13,091 bases of DNA from Bacteroidota bacterium (GTDB lineage Bacteria > Bacteroidota > Bacteroidia > Chitinophagales > Chitinophagaceae): assembly GCA_023423285.1 (NCBI GenBank), contig JAFAFV010000174.1, positions 1-13,091 of the forward strand, written 5' to 3'. Position 1 is the first letter of the stretch, and each line of letters starts with the position of its first letter. Below the pieces are notes generated by a model that saw only the letters and a program-made list of their open reading frames with translations, had not been told where the DNA came from and did not search any database. The translations under genes and the position numbers were made by a program. Below, one piece after another: positions 1 through 7,001 of the stretch.

Positions 1-1967
1 GGCCCGCAGGGCAGCACAAAAAGATTGGTATGGCCTTCAACCGGAATGATCAATTCATCTAACTCATTGTTTCCTACCATATAATTACTGATGCCCGGTA
101 AGCGGTTCATATTCAATCCTGCTAAAACTTTTGGTTTGCGAAGGTCAAACTCAAGCACCACTGTTTTTTTATCGGTTAAGGCAAATACGGCGCCCATGTT
201 GGTGCTGATGAACGATTTTCCTTCACCGCCAAAAGAAGAAGTGACCAATATGGTGGCATTACTTCTTTTACCAATAATGTATTGCAGATTGGAGCGCAAT
301 ATCCTGAACTGCTCGGCAATCAGGCTTCTGCTGGTTTTATTCACTACGAGTGTATTATCGGAATAGGAGTGGCCAACTTCTCCAAGTATGGGCGCTTCGG
401 TAATTTTTTCAATATCTCCTCTGGTATTGACACGGTCATTTAGCATTTCTCTTAAGAAAATAAATGCCGTGGGTAATACAAGGCCCAGCACAAAAGCCGC
501 AAGTTGAATGACGCCTTTTTGTGGTTTTACCGGGTTCATGTTCGGTTCTGCAAGCTCCACAATTCTGGAGGTAGGCTGTGTGCTGCTGCGGGTAATTGCT
601 ACTTCCTCCTTTTTTTCATCTAGCAACTTAAACAGAGTAAGCTTTGAAATCAGTTGCCTTTCAAGTTCAACCTGTTCATTTACTAATGCAGGCATTTGCA
701 GGGCAGCGCTTTTGTTGCGCGATTTTTCTGAAGAAACTGCTGATAAGGCATTGTTGTAATTTGCCTGAAGCATATTGATGTTTTCCAGCGTACTTCTGCG
801 CAAAAACTCAATATTGTCGTTCAGTTGCTTGATTTTAGGATTTTCAGGGCTGGCATTGGCTTCAATTTCATTTTTGCGTTCCAGTTGGGCTTCGTTGTAA
901 CGCTGTATAAGCTGATTGAGTGTTGGGTCTTCTATACCGAGAGAAGACGGAGCCACTGCCCTGTTATACTGGTTGCCGCTGTTTTTAAGATAATTTTCTA
1001 TCTGGTTCAGGCTGGAAAGTGCCATCCTTCTTTCCAAAGCCAGCGCTTCCTGCTCACTCGATTTTTTAAGCAGATCTTCTATTTGTGATTCTACATTTAC
1101 TATATCGTTGCTTCTTTGATAGGCCACTAGTTTTTTCTGAATGCTGTCAATGTCGCGTTCAAGCACGGCCAGCCGCCTGTCCACAAAACCAATGGTTTGG
1201 TCCATTGCCAGGTTGCTTTGTTCAATGCTCATGATATTGTATTCCTGCATCAGCCCGTTGATTACATCTGCGGCCAGGTAGGGATTGGTGGTTTCATACT
1301 GAATGGTTAAAATATTAGTGCCCTGTATTTTAGGCTGCACATTAATATCCGAAACCATTGAGGCGGCCACTAATTCTGCAGGCGCGTATTGAATTATGTA
1401 TTCTGAACCGGCTGCGGGTTCGCCGTCTCTTATAAGTTTGAATACGCCGTGCGGGGTTTTAAACACCTGACCAAAATTATAGTTAACGGTTTCAGTTCCC
1501 ACTCTAAACTGGCTGCGGTTGATGAACTCAATGGGAATGGTAAAAGATAAATTTGAATCATTCAGCTGAATTTGCTGAATGAAAAAAGGAGTTGTTTTAT
1601 AAGCGTCTGCATCTTTTATCTTTCCTTTGGCCAAATAACTGTATTGCAGGTTTCCGTTTCTTACAACCCTTGTGATCAACGCTTTTGAGCGTAAAACCTC
1701 TATTTCACTTTGAATGTTCCTGTCGCGGTTTTTCCCCGAAATCAAATCTTCTACCTTATCTCCACTGCCGGTACCTTCATTGGTTTCAACAATCATACTC
1801 CCTATTGACTCGTATCTTTCCTGCGCATATCGTAAATAAAGCCATGCGCCTACCAGCGCCAACAAAAGGCACAGTATATAAAGCGGTAAAAATCTTACGT
1901 ATTTGTAAAAAAGATCCCTGACAGAAAGTTTATGAAGATCAAGTCTTTCGTTCCTTAATTCCTGCAT
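1..1967 (-). CDS. Wzc/GumC-like exopolysaccharide transport protein with BY-kinase domain (partial, C-terminal end missing)
   Basis: The reading frame is open from the ATG at 1967 to the left edge (about 655 residues) with no in-frame stop. It has the layout of a Bacteroidota polysaccharide co-polymerase fused to a tyrosine autokinase. There is a short cytoplasmic N-terminus, TM1 around residues 20-45 (FLPLYILCLLLALVGAW), a long periplasmic Wzz/GNVR part with coiled-coil stretches, a proline motif (NPVKPQKG) before TM2 around 488-508, then a cytoplasmic P-loop domain. Walker A is FGGEGKS at 579-585 (K584) and Walker A' is VVLEFD ending at D608. The last readable residues, VLPCGP, match the usual motif ahead of PPNP in BY-kinases. 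Walker B and the tyrosine cluster lie outside the window. The family controls chain length and export of capsule or exopolysaccharide through cycles of tyrosine phosphorylation. It follows the Wza gene by 6 bp and is surely co-transcribed with it. Confidence 0.93.
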   Translation of the reverse strand, partial: MQELRNERLDLHKLSVRDLFYKYVRFLPLYILCLLLALVGAWLYLRYAQERYESIGSMIVETNEGTGSGDKVEDLISGKNRDRNIQSEIEVLRSKALITRVVRNGNLQYSYLAKGKIKDADAYKTTPFFIQQIQLNDSNLSFTIPIEFINRSQFRVGTETVNYNFGQVFKTPHGVFKLIRDGEPAAGSEYIIQYAPAELVAASMVSDINVQPKIQGTNILTIQYETTNPYLAADVINGLMQEYNIMSIEQSNLAMDQTIGFVDRRLAVLERDIDSIQKKLVAYQRSNDIVNVESQIEDLLKKSSEQEALALERRMALSSLNQIENYLKNSGNQYNRAVAPSSLGIEDPTLNQLIQRYNEAQLERKNEIEANASPENPKIKQLNDNIEFLRRSTLENINMLQANYNNALSAVSSEKSRNKSAALQMPALVNEQVELERQLISKLTLFKLLDEKKEEVAITRSSTQPTSRIVELAEPNMNPVKPQKGVIQLAAFVLGLVLPTAFIFLREMLNDRVNTRGDIEKITEAPILGEVGHSYSDNTLVVNKTSRSLIAEQFRILRSNLQYIIGKRSNATILVTSSFGGEGKSFISTNMGAVFALTDKKTVVLEFDLRKPKVLAGLNMNRLPGISNYMVGNNELDELIIPVEGHTNLFVLPCG

Positions 1968-1973
1968 GAATAT

Positions 1974-2804
1974 TTAGTTATTATTTCTTGTTAAAGTAAT
2001 GATCAAACTTACTACCCCTAACGCAACCCCAGAAATGGAGGATATGAAGGACACCCTGCCCAGAGTGGCCTGCTCATCGCGCAACTTAGCCTTTTCAGGA
2101 ATGGGGTTGATTAAAATAATATCGTTTTGCTTTAAAAAATAGTAGGGAGAACTAAACGCCGTTGGCGACGAAAGATCAATAATACCTATTTCTCTTACTC
2201 CGTTCTGCTCCCTGATGACCTGCACGTGGTCTTTACGGCCCCACTCGGTAATGCCGCCCGCCATGGCAATGGCTTCAAATACGGTCATTTTTTCCACAGG
2301 AATGTTCAATGTTTGCGGGGCATTAAATTCGCCTAGCAGCGTTACTTTATAACTTTGAAACCTTACGATTACCGTAGGGTTAGTTAACAAAACTACGGGT
2401 GAGGTAAGCCGTTTTTTGATTTCTTCTTCCAGTTGAAGTTTGGTAAGTCCCTCGGCTTTAATAAGCCCCAGGCGCGGGTAATCAATATTCCCGTTCGCAT
2501 CTACCAAATATCCGCCGCTGGTAGAGGTGGTGTTTACCTGTGTATTTCCACTCGTAAGACCACCGGAGGGTCGGGGCTGGTTGTACAAATCGTCAGGGTT
2601 GGCATCCTTAGGAAAATAGTCGCTGTACACCTGTATGGCCAGCAGGTCGTTTTTTTGAATTTTCAATTCAGGGATGTTGATATTTTTTTCAATGTTCTCG
2701 TTATCGGCGCTTTCCAGAAATAAAGGCATTTTTGACTGAACAGCGCAGGATGTCACCATTAGGCACAGAAATGAGAAGATCGTTACTGTTGAAAAAATTT
2801 TCAT
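1974..2804 (-). CDS. Wza-type polysaccharide export lipoprotein (Poly_export + SLBB)
   Basis: A 276-residue lipoprotein. The signal peptide ends in a lipobox (LMVTSC) with the lipidated cysteine at C20. A polysaccharide export domain spans about 46-150, with KNDLLAIQVYSDYFP at its start and YLVDANGNIDYPRLGLI inside. A SLBB-type domain spans about 152-235 (VTLLGEFNAP, AMAGGITEWGRKDHVQVIRE, NDIILINP). A C-terminal hydrophobic helix at about 252-272 precedes TRNNN. This size and the single terminal helix are typical of Bacteroidota Wza homologues, which form the outer-membrane exit for capsule or exopolysaccharide. It is the first gene of the operon, with the Wzc-like kinase directly after it. 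No Shine-Dalgarno sequence is visible before the ATG, as is common in this phylum. The surface polysaccharide exported cannot be told from the window. Confidence 0.93.
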   Translation of the reverse strand: MKIFSTVTIFSFLCLMVTSCAVQSKMPLFLESADNENIEKNINIPELKIQKNDLLAIQVYSDYFPKDANPDDLYNQPRPSGGLTSGNTQVNTTSTSGGYLVDANGNIDYPRLGLIKAEGLTKLQLEEEIKKRLTSPVVLLTNPTVIVRFQSYKVTLLGEFNAPQTLNIPVEKMTVFEAIAMAGGITEWGRKDHVQVIREQNGVREIGIIDLSSPTAFSSPYYFLKQNDIILINPIPEKAKLRDEQATLGRVSFISSISGVALGVVSLIITLTRNNN

Positions 2805-2877
2805 GGTATCGGGGTTTACGCTTTAATGTTTAAAAACAAATCATCAAATTTTTAAAATGGCGTTTAAATATAATCTG

Positions 2878-2885
2878 CAAATATA
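2878..2885 (-). promoter_or_regulatory. Putative -7 box of the wza operon
   Basis: On the minus strand the bases read TATATTTG, a full match to the Bacteroidota -7 consensus TAnnTTTG. It would give a leader of roughly 65 nt before the Wza ATG at 2804. A TTTG lies upstream at 2913-2910, but the 24-nt gap is longer than the usual 19-21, so the -33 element is uncertain. The rest of the 282-bp divergent region (2805-3086) is AT-rich. I could not find a convincing plus-strand promoter there for the acyltransferase gene; the nearest is ACATTTTG at 2985-2992, with two bases off. Confidence 0.45.
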
Positions 2886-3086
2886 ACAGGAAAGGAACTA
2901 TGATTGTAGCAAACAATTGTAAACATTTATTGATATACGGTCGTTTTTCTGGCTATTTGAAAGGTTCTTTGTAGAAGGAAATAGACATTTTGCAAAAATG
3001 CTGTTGCGGCCAATGCAGGAAGATATTGTTTCATATGTAGTGAAACTTTTTTTAAGTAAATTGCTTTAATTTTTATACCATTTCTA

Positions 3087-4262
3087 ATGAAAGTACGCTA
3101 TCGATCGCTTGACATTTTTCGCGGGGCTACAGTATGCCTGATGATATTAGTAAATAACCCCGGAACCTGGCAATACATTTACGGTCCTTTAAAACATGCT
3201 GGCTGGCACGGCCTTACGCCCACCGACCTGGTGTTTCCTTTCTTTTTATTTGCAGTGGGCAATGCCATGGCGTTTGTCATACCATGGCTGAAGGAGCAAG
3301 GCGACGCGGCTTTTTGGAAAAAAGTGATGAAGCGAACCCTGATCATTTTTGGTATCGGGCTTTTTTTAAACTGGTATCCTTTTGTACGAAACGTGGATGG
3401 CAGTTTCCAACTTATCCACTGGGTGAATCCGAATGACCCTACAAAAGGGGTAAGAATATTTGGCGTGCTGCAGCGCATCGCACTTTGTTATTTTTTTGCA
3501 TCAGTCATTGTGTATTACTTCAAGCCAAAAGCCGCCTGGTTTGTTTCGCTGCTTTTGCTGCTGGCTTACTGGGCCATCTGCCTTCTTGGCAATCCTGCTG
3601 ATCCTTACAGCCTTGAAGGTTGGTATGGAAATGTAATTGACAAAGCTTTTTTAGGTATTGCACATATGTACAAGGGTGAAGGCGTACCATTTGAGCCGGA
3701 AGGATTGTTAAGCACGTTGCCGGCCATTGTGCAGGTTGTATTTGGTTATTTTGCAGGCATGTACATAAAAAATAACGGTGGTAGCATTGCGCCTTCCGCA
3801 GCAGAAAACCCAGCCATTTATAAAATGCTCAGTGGGTTGTTTGTGGCTGCAGTCGTTTTTCTAATAACCGGTTATTGCTGGGATTTTGTGTTTCCCATCA
3901 ATAAAAAAATATGGACGAGCAGTTACGTTGTTTATGTAAATGGCCTGGCTATGATCACCATTGCCACCATGATCTACCTGGTGGAAGTGAAAAAAGTAAA
4001 AGGCTTTCTCAGCAACTTTTTTGAAGTATTTGGTAAAAACCCCTTATTTATATTTGCTTTAAGCGCATTTTTACCCAAAACGGCTGCTTTGTTCCGCTCT
4101 GCAGATGGTACCACCCCGTGGAACTGGTTATATAAAAAAGTTCTGATACACACGCCTGGCGCGCCGCACAATGGCTCGCTGCTTAATGCTATTTGCATTA
4201 TTATATTTATGTGGGCAATATGTTACTGGCTTGATAAGAAAAAGATCTATGTCAAGGTATAA
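3087..4262 (+). CDS. NagX/HGSNAT-like multipass acyltransferase family protein (DUF5009 type)
   Basis: A 391-residue integral membrane protein with about ten hydrophobic segments. The N-terminus, RSLDIFRGATVCLMILVNN (6-24), is the signature of the heparan-alpha-glucosaminide N-acetyltransferase/YeiB-like group. It is followed by KHAGWHGLTPTDLVFPFFLF (36-55). H37 lines up, from memory, with the acetyl-accepting histidine of human HGSNAT in the same KHAxWxGL context. Later landmarks are GVLQRIALCYFFAS and GKNPLFIFALSAFLP. Members transfer acetyl groups across the membrane to amino sugars; bacterial NagX members occur in N-acetylglucosamine utilisation loci. The gene is convergent with a NagP-type transporter only 20 bp away, which supports an amino-sugar role. 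The substrate is not provable here. No Shine-Dalgarno sequence precedes the ATG, and no terminator is visible between the convergent genes. Confidence 0.85.
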   Translation: MKVRYRSLDIFRGATVCLMILVNNPGTWQYIYGPLKHAGWHGLTPTDLVFPFFLFAVGNAMAFVIPWLKEQGDAAFWKKVMKRTLIIFGIGLFLNWYPFVRNVDGSFQLIHWVNPNDPTKGVRIFGVLQRIALCYFFASVIVYYFKPKAAWFVSLLLLLAYWAICLLGNPADPYSLEGWYGNVIDKAFLGIAHMYKGEGVPFEPEGLLSTLPAIVQVVFGYFAGMYIKNNGGSIAPSAAENPAIYKMLSGLFVAAVVFLITGYCWDFVFPINKKIWTSSYVVYVNGLAMITIATMIYLVEVKKVKGFLSNFFEVFGKNPLFIFALSAFLPKTAALFRSADGTTPWNWLYKKVLIHTPGAPHNGSLLNAICIIIFMWAICYWLDKKKIYVKV

Positions 4263-4282
4263 CTGCCGCGACTTTAATAAAC

Positions 4283-5554
4283 TTACGAAGTGGGAACTGA
4301 CTTGCCGATTTTGTGACCTTTCAATCCGAAGAAAAGAATGTAAAGATAACAGGGTACCATGATCCAGAAAGCCTGTTGCATACCGATGTTTTCGCCAAGT
4401 GAAGCCCAAAGTTTAGGTATTATAGCGCCACCAGCAATACCTACAACAAGCAGCGCGCCGCCGGTTTTCGTAAATTTTCCCAAACCTTCCATGGTTAATG
4501 GCCAAACTGCAGGCCACACCAGTGCATTGGCAAATCCGAGCAATGCTATGAAAAGAATGGAGGTGGCTCCACTGGTATAAATAGCCGCAATGGAGAATAT
4601 AATACCTAAAACTGCTGAGCCTCTTAGCGCAGTGGTTTGGCTTAAATATTTAGGAATGGTAAAAATACCGATAAGGTAGCCTGCCAGCATTCCAATCATG
4701 GTATAGCTTGTAAAGTGTTTGGCCTGTTCCAGGGGAATACCTATTTCTTTACCATAGATTTGAATGATGTCTCCGGCCATTACTTCTACACCAACGTACA
4801 GAAATATGGCAACAAATCCAAACCACAAATAAGGGTAGCTGAAAATGCTGCTGCGATTGGTATCCACGCCATCCACCACATCCTCTCCCTCTGCTTTTAA
4901 TTCCGGCAGGCTGGAAAAATTGATCCAAACCGCCAGTCCAACCAGTACAATCGCAATCACAACATAAGGGGCTATTACTTTTGATGCCAGATCATCCAGC
5001 ATTACAGCCTTTTCAGCTTCGCCTAACGTAGCCAGCGTTGCTACAAACTGGTCAGAATTTTTTAGCACAATAAAACCCAAAATAAGTGGCGCCAGTGCGC
5101 CGGCAACCTTGTTACAGATGCCCATAATGCTGATGCGCTTGGCAGCACTTTCGAGCGGGCCAAGTATGGTTACATAAGGGTTAGAAGCGGTTTGCAACAG
5201 CGCAAGGCCGGTGCCTATTATAAAAAGACCAAAAAGAAATAATTCGAAAGAACGTGTATTAGCAGCAGGAATGAATACGAGGGCGCCAACAGCCATTACC
5301 AGTAACCCGATTACCATACCTCTTTTAAAACCAGTTTTCTTTAATACCCATGAAGAAGGGAAAGCCATTACCGCATACGAAATATAGAATGCAAAAGTTA
5401 CCAGAACGGCTTCGGATGTTTTTAATTCGCAGGCTATTTGTAAATAAGGGATAAGAGTGGAGTTGGCCCAGGTAACAAAACCAAAGATGAAAAACAGGGC
5501 AGCAATAATGATAAGGGCACCGGAATAATTTTTTTGAGTTGCGGTAGTCGGCAT
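4283..5554 (-). CDS. Sugar MFS transporter, FucP/GluP/NagP family
   Basis: A 423-residue, 12-helix major facilitator. I take the ATG at 5554 (MPTTATQK) as the start; an in-frame TTG two codons upstream is a weaker choice. TM1 carries the family pattern FFIFGFVTWANSTLIPYLQ. TM4 carries LLQTASNPYVTILGP, the hallmark of the glucose/galactose (GluP) and N-acetylglucosamine (NagP) proton symporters of Bacteroidota and Shewanella. A large middle loop around residues 220-235 (ELKAEGEDVVDGVDTN) separates the two six-helix halves. It is expected in the inner membrane, importing a hexose or GlcNAc. Its 3' end faces the NagX-like gene, so GlcNAc is a reasonable guess, but glucose, galactose or fucose cannot be ruled out. 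A possible -7 box (TAATTTTA, one base off) lies at 5587-5580 on the minus strand. Confidence 0.9.
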   Translation of the reverse strand: MPTTATQKNYSGALIIIAALFFIFGFVTWANSTLIPYLQIACELKTSEAVLVTFAFYISYAVMAFPSSWVLKKTGFKRGMVIGLLVMAVGALVFIPAANTRSFELFLFGLFIIGTGLALLQTASNPYVTILGPLESAAKRISIMGICNKVAGALAPLILGFIVLKNSDQFVATLATLGEAEKAVMLDDLASKVIAPYVVIAIVLVGLAVWINFSSLPELKAEGEDVVDGVDTNRSSIFSYPYLWFGFVAIFLYVGVEVMAGDIIQIYGKEIGIPLEQAKHFTSYTMIGMLAGYLIGIFTIPKYLSQTTALRGSAVLGIIFSIAAIYTSGATSILFIALLGFANALVWPAVWPLTMEGLGKFTKTGGALLVVGIAGGAIIPKLWASLGENIGMQQAFWIMVPCYLYILFFGLKGHKIGKSVPTS

Positions 5555-5643
5555 ATGCAATATTTTTTTAGTTAATGGCTAAAATTAGCAGAAAACATTT
5601 AATTGTAAGCCATTTTTAAAAAGGCAACCGATTGCATAGGCAT

Positions 5644-5670
5644 AAAAAAAGCACAGACCTGGCCTGTGCT
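5644..5670 (-). terminator. Intrinsic terminator of the DUF6580 gene
   Basis: On the minus strand a perfect 7-bp stem AGCACAG/CTGTGCT with a 7-nt loop (GCCAGGT) runs straight into a run of T residues (plus-strand A run at 5644-5650). It lies 22 nt past the stop at 5693. It separates this gene from the transporter gene further along the same strand, so the two are independently transcribed. Confidence 0.9.
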
Positions 5671-5692
5671 CTATAATATATTTTTTTAATAC

Positions 5693-6274
5693 CTACGCGC
5701 CTGTGTATTGCAGAGCGCGAAATCTTTTTTGAACAAGAGCATAAGTGCCAAATAAAATGATGGCATACATCAGGTCACCGGCGAAAGCGCCCACAAATAA
5801 CTGGTTGCTGTATAAGTTATAAAAAGGTAATGCGCGCAGGTAAGTCATGCCTAAAGTAAGGCCGACTTCGTGAGTTGGGCCTCCGACAGCAAGCGAATTG
5901 GCCACCCATACTCCAAAATTTGAAATGATCCAGAAAATGGCAGAACCGCTTAATGAATAGCCAACAACTTTTAATGCTTTAGGCCTTCCCATGGTAGTGC
6001 CCAGCATGGTAACCAAAAGCATGGAACCATAAACAAAAAGCTGGCTTACACCGTAAAAACCAGTTCGGCCCATTAAGGCAAATACAATATCAGAAACCAA
6101 ATACGCCGCCAGTGGTATAAGGTATGCCTGCCATTTTTTCTGCAGAATGGCACCGCCAAACAGAGCAATTGCTACCATTGGTGTAAAGTTCCAGGAATGG
6201 GGAATAATACGACTTAAAGCGGCCAGAAAGATCATTAAAATAACGACTCCGAATTTTGCATTAACTTTTCTCAT
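5693..6274 (-). CDS. DUF6580-family membrane protein, putative transport component
   Basis: A 193-residue polytopic membrane protein with about five hydrophobic segments (near 8-22, 31-62, 76-95, 105-128 and 160-181). The motif SRIIPHSWNFTPMVAIALFG (21-40) and the aspartate in VSDIVFALMGR (60-70) are characteristic of DUF6580, as are SNFGVWVAN (118-126) and GAFAGDLMYAI near the C-terminus. The fold and size recall the substrate-binding (S) subunits of energy-coupling-factor vitamin transporters, but that is inference and no EcfA or EcfT gene is nearby. It is transcribed alone, ends at a strong terminator, and is divergent from the DUF4920 gene. Function unknown. Confidence 0.8.
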   Translation of the reverse strand: MRKVNAKFGVVILMIFLAALSRIIPHSWNFTPMVAIALFGGAILQKKWQAYLIPLAAYLVSDIVFALMGRTGFYGVSQLFVYGSMLLVTMLGTTMGRPKALKVVGYSLSGSAIFWIISNFGVWVANSLAVGGPTHEVGLTLGMTYLRALPFYNLYSNQLFVGAFAGDLMYAIILFGTYALVQKRFRALQYTGA

Positions 6275-6294
6275 AGTTGTTCACTTTTATTTAA

Positions 6295-6302
6295 CGAAAG
6301 TA
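6295..6302 (-). promoter_or_regulatory. Possible -7 box of the DUF6580 gene
   Basis: The minus strand reads TACTTTCG, one base away from TAnnTTTG, 20 nt before the ATG at 6274. No clear -33 box accompanies it. It is the best candidate in the 110-bp divergent spacer. Confidence 0.3.
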
Positions 6303-6356
6303 TAAAACTTTTAGCACAGTCGTCTTAAAAAAATAATATACGCTGCTGTTTTCATG

Positions 6357-6364
6357 TACATTTG
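6357..6364 (+). promoter_or_regulatory. -7 box of the DUF4920 gene
   Basis: TACATTTG matches TAnnTTTG completely and continues as CA, as is usual in these bacteria. The predicted start of transcription is only about 14 nt before the ATG at 6385, so the leader would be very short. The sequence upstream is A/T-rich without an obvious TTG. Confidence 0.6.
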
Positions 6365-6384
6365 CACATATAAAAAAAGCATCA

Positions 6385-6858
6385 ATGAAAAAAATATTAC
6401 TGACATTCGCAATCGTATTTTCTGCTGTTCTTGTATATGCTCAGCCACCAGAAGGTAATGCAATTGCAGGAGACGGCTACGGCCAGAGAATTGATGCGAA
6501 GGGCGCTATCAGCCTTGCCAATCTTTCTAAAAAACTTAAAAAGAACGAAACCTACACCGGAAAAATTACCGGTGTTGTAAAGGAATCATGTGCTAAAAAA
6601 GGTTGTTTTATGAATATAGAATTGCCTGATAAAACCAATATGCAGGTAAAATTTAAAGATTATGCGTTCTTTGTTCCTTCGGCAATTGTAGGCAAAACTG
6701 TTGTATTAGAAGGAGTTGCACAGCAAAAACTTTATTCGGTAGATGAATTGAAACATTACGCTGAAGACGCAAAGAAAAGCCAGGCTGAGATTAATGCCAT
6801 TACCAGGCCCGAAAAAAAGGTGCAATTTGTGGCGGAAGGCGTGCTGGTTGTAAAATAG
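6385..6858 (+). CDS. Secreted DUF4920 domain protein
   Basis: A 157-residue exported protein. The signal peptide MKKILLTFAIVFSAVLVYA probably ends at A19 before QPPEG. The mature part is a single small beta-rich domain with the DUF4920 pattern: GDGYGQRIDAKGAISLANL (29-47), YTGKITGVVKESCAKKGCFM with the cysteine pair C69 and C74, and VVLEGVAQQKLYSVDELKHY. The two cysteines in the CxxKGC-type motif suggest a disulfide or a metal or redox site. This family is widespread in Bacteroidota and has no established function that I know of. The gene has its own promoter and terminator, so it is monocistronic. Confidence 0.82.
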   Translation: MKKILLTFAIVFSAVLVYAQPPEGNAIAGDGYGQRIDAKGAISLANLSKKLKKNETYTGKITGVVKESCAKKGCFMNIELPDKTNMQVKFKDYAFFVPSAIVGKTVVLEGVAQQKLYSVDELKHYAEDAKKSQAEINAITRPEKKVQFVAEGVLVVK

Positions 6859-6887
6859 CAGGCTAAGGCAACTGCAAAAACTGTAAT

Positions 6888-6918
6888 AGAGCTGTGAACA
6901 ATTTCGCCGCTCTTTTTT
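6888..6918 (+). terminator. Intrinsic terminator after the DUF4920 gene
   Basis: The stem is AGAGC, a T:C mismatch, then GTGAA. The loop is CAAT, and the return arm is TTCGC, C, GCTCT (one G:U pair). Six T residues follow (6913-6918). It lies 30 nt past the stop codon. Its T-run overlaps the -33 box of the atpA promoter. Confidence 0.8.
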
Positions 6919-6946
6919 GTTTTCACCCCCTGATACCCTACTTTTG
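6916..6946 (+). promoter_or_regulatory. atpA promoter (TTTG-N19-TACTTTTG)
   Basis: The -33 box TTTG (6916-6919) and the -7 box TACTTTTG (6939-6946) are separated by exactly 19 nt, and the -7 box continues as CAGC. This is a full match to the Bacteroidota sigma consensus and the best promoter in the window. Transcription should begin near 6953, giving a leader of about 50 nt. Confidence 0.8.
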
Positions 6947-7001
6947 CAGCCGAAAAGAAATTCAGAACATCAAAATTTATTTACCATATAAATAGTCTTA
7001 T

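Noticed and set aside
1..1967. Possible frameshift in the Wzc-like gene because no stop is present
   Set aside because: I read every in-frame codon from 1967 to the left edge and found no stop. The kinase motifs are in order, so the gene is simply truncated by the window.
2433..2723. Plus-strand open frame across the Wza gene, with similar ones inside the Wzc-like gene
   Set aside because: The minus-strand frames carry clear family motifs over the full length; the opposite frames do not resemble proteins.
2941..3086. A consensus promoter for the NagX-like gene
   Set aside because: Only degenerate matches are present (ACATTTTG at 2985, TAATTTTT at 3067), with no -33 box at proper spacing.
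4263..4282. A bidirectional terminator between the convergent acyltransferase and transporter genes
   Set aside because: The 20-bp gap has no inverted repeat or T-run.
5558..5560. TTG as the start of the sugar transporter
   Set aside because: An ATG follows two codons later at 5554-5552 and begins a normal N-terminus for the family.
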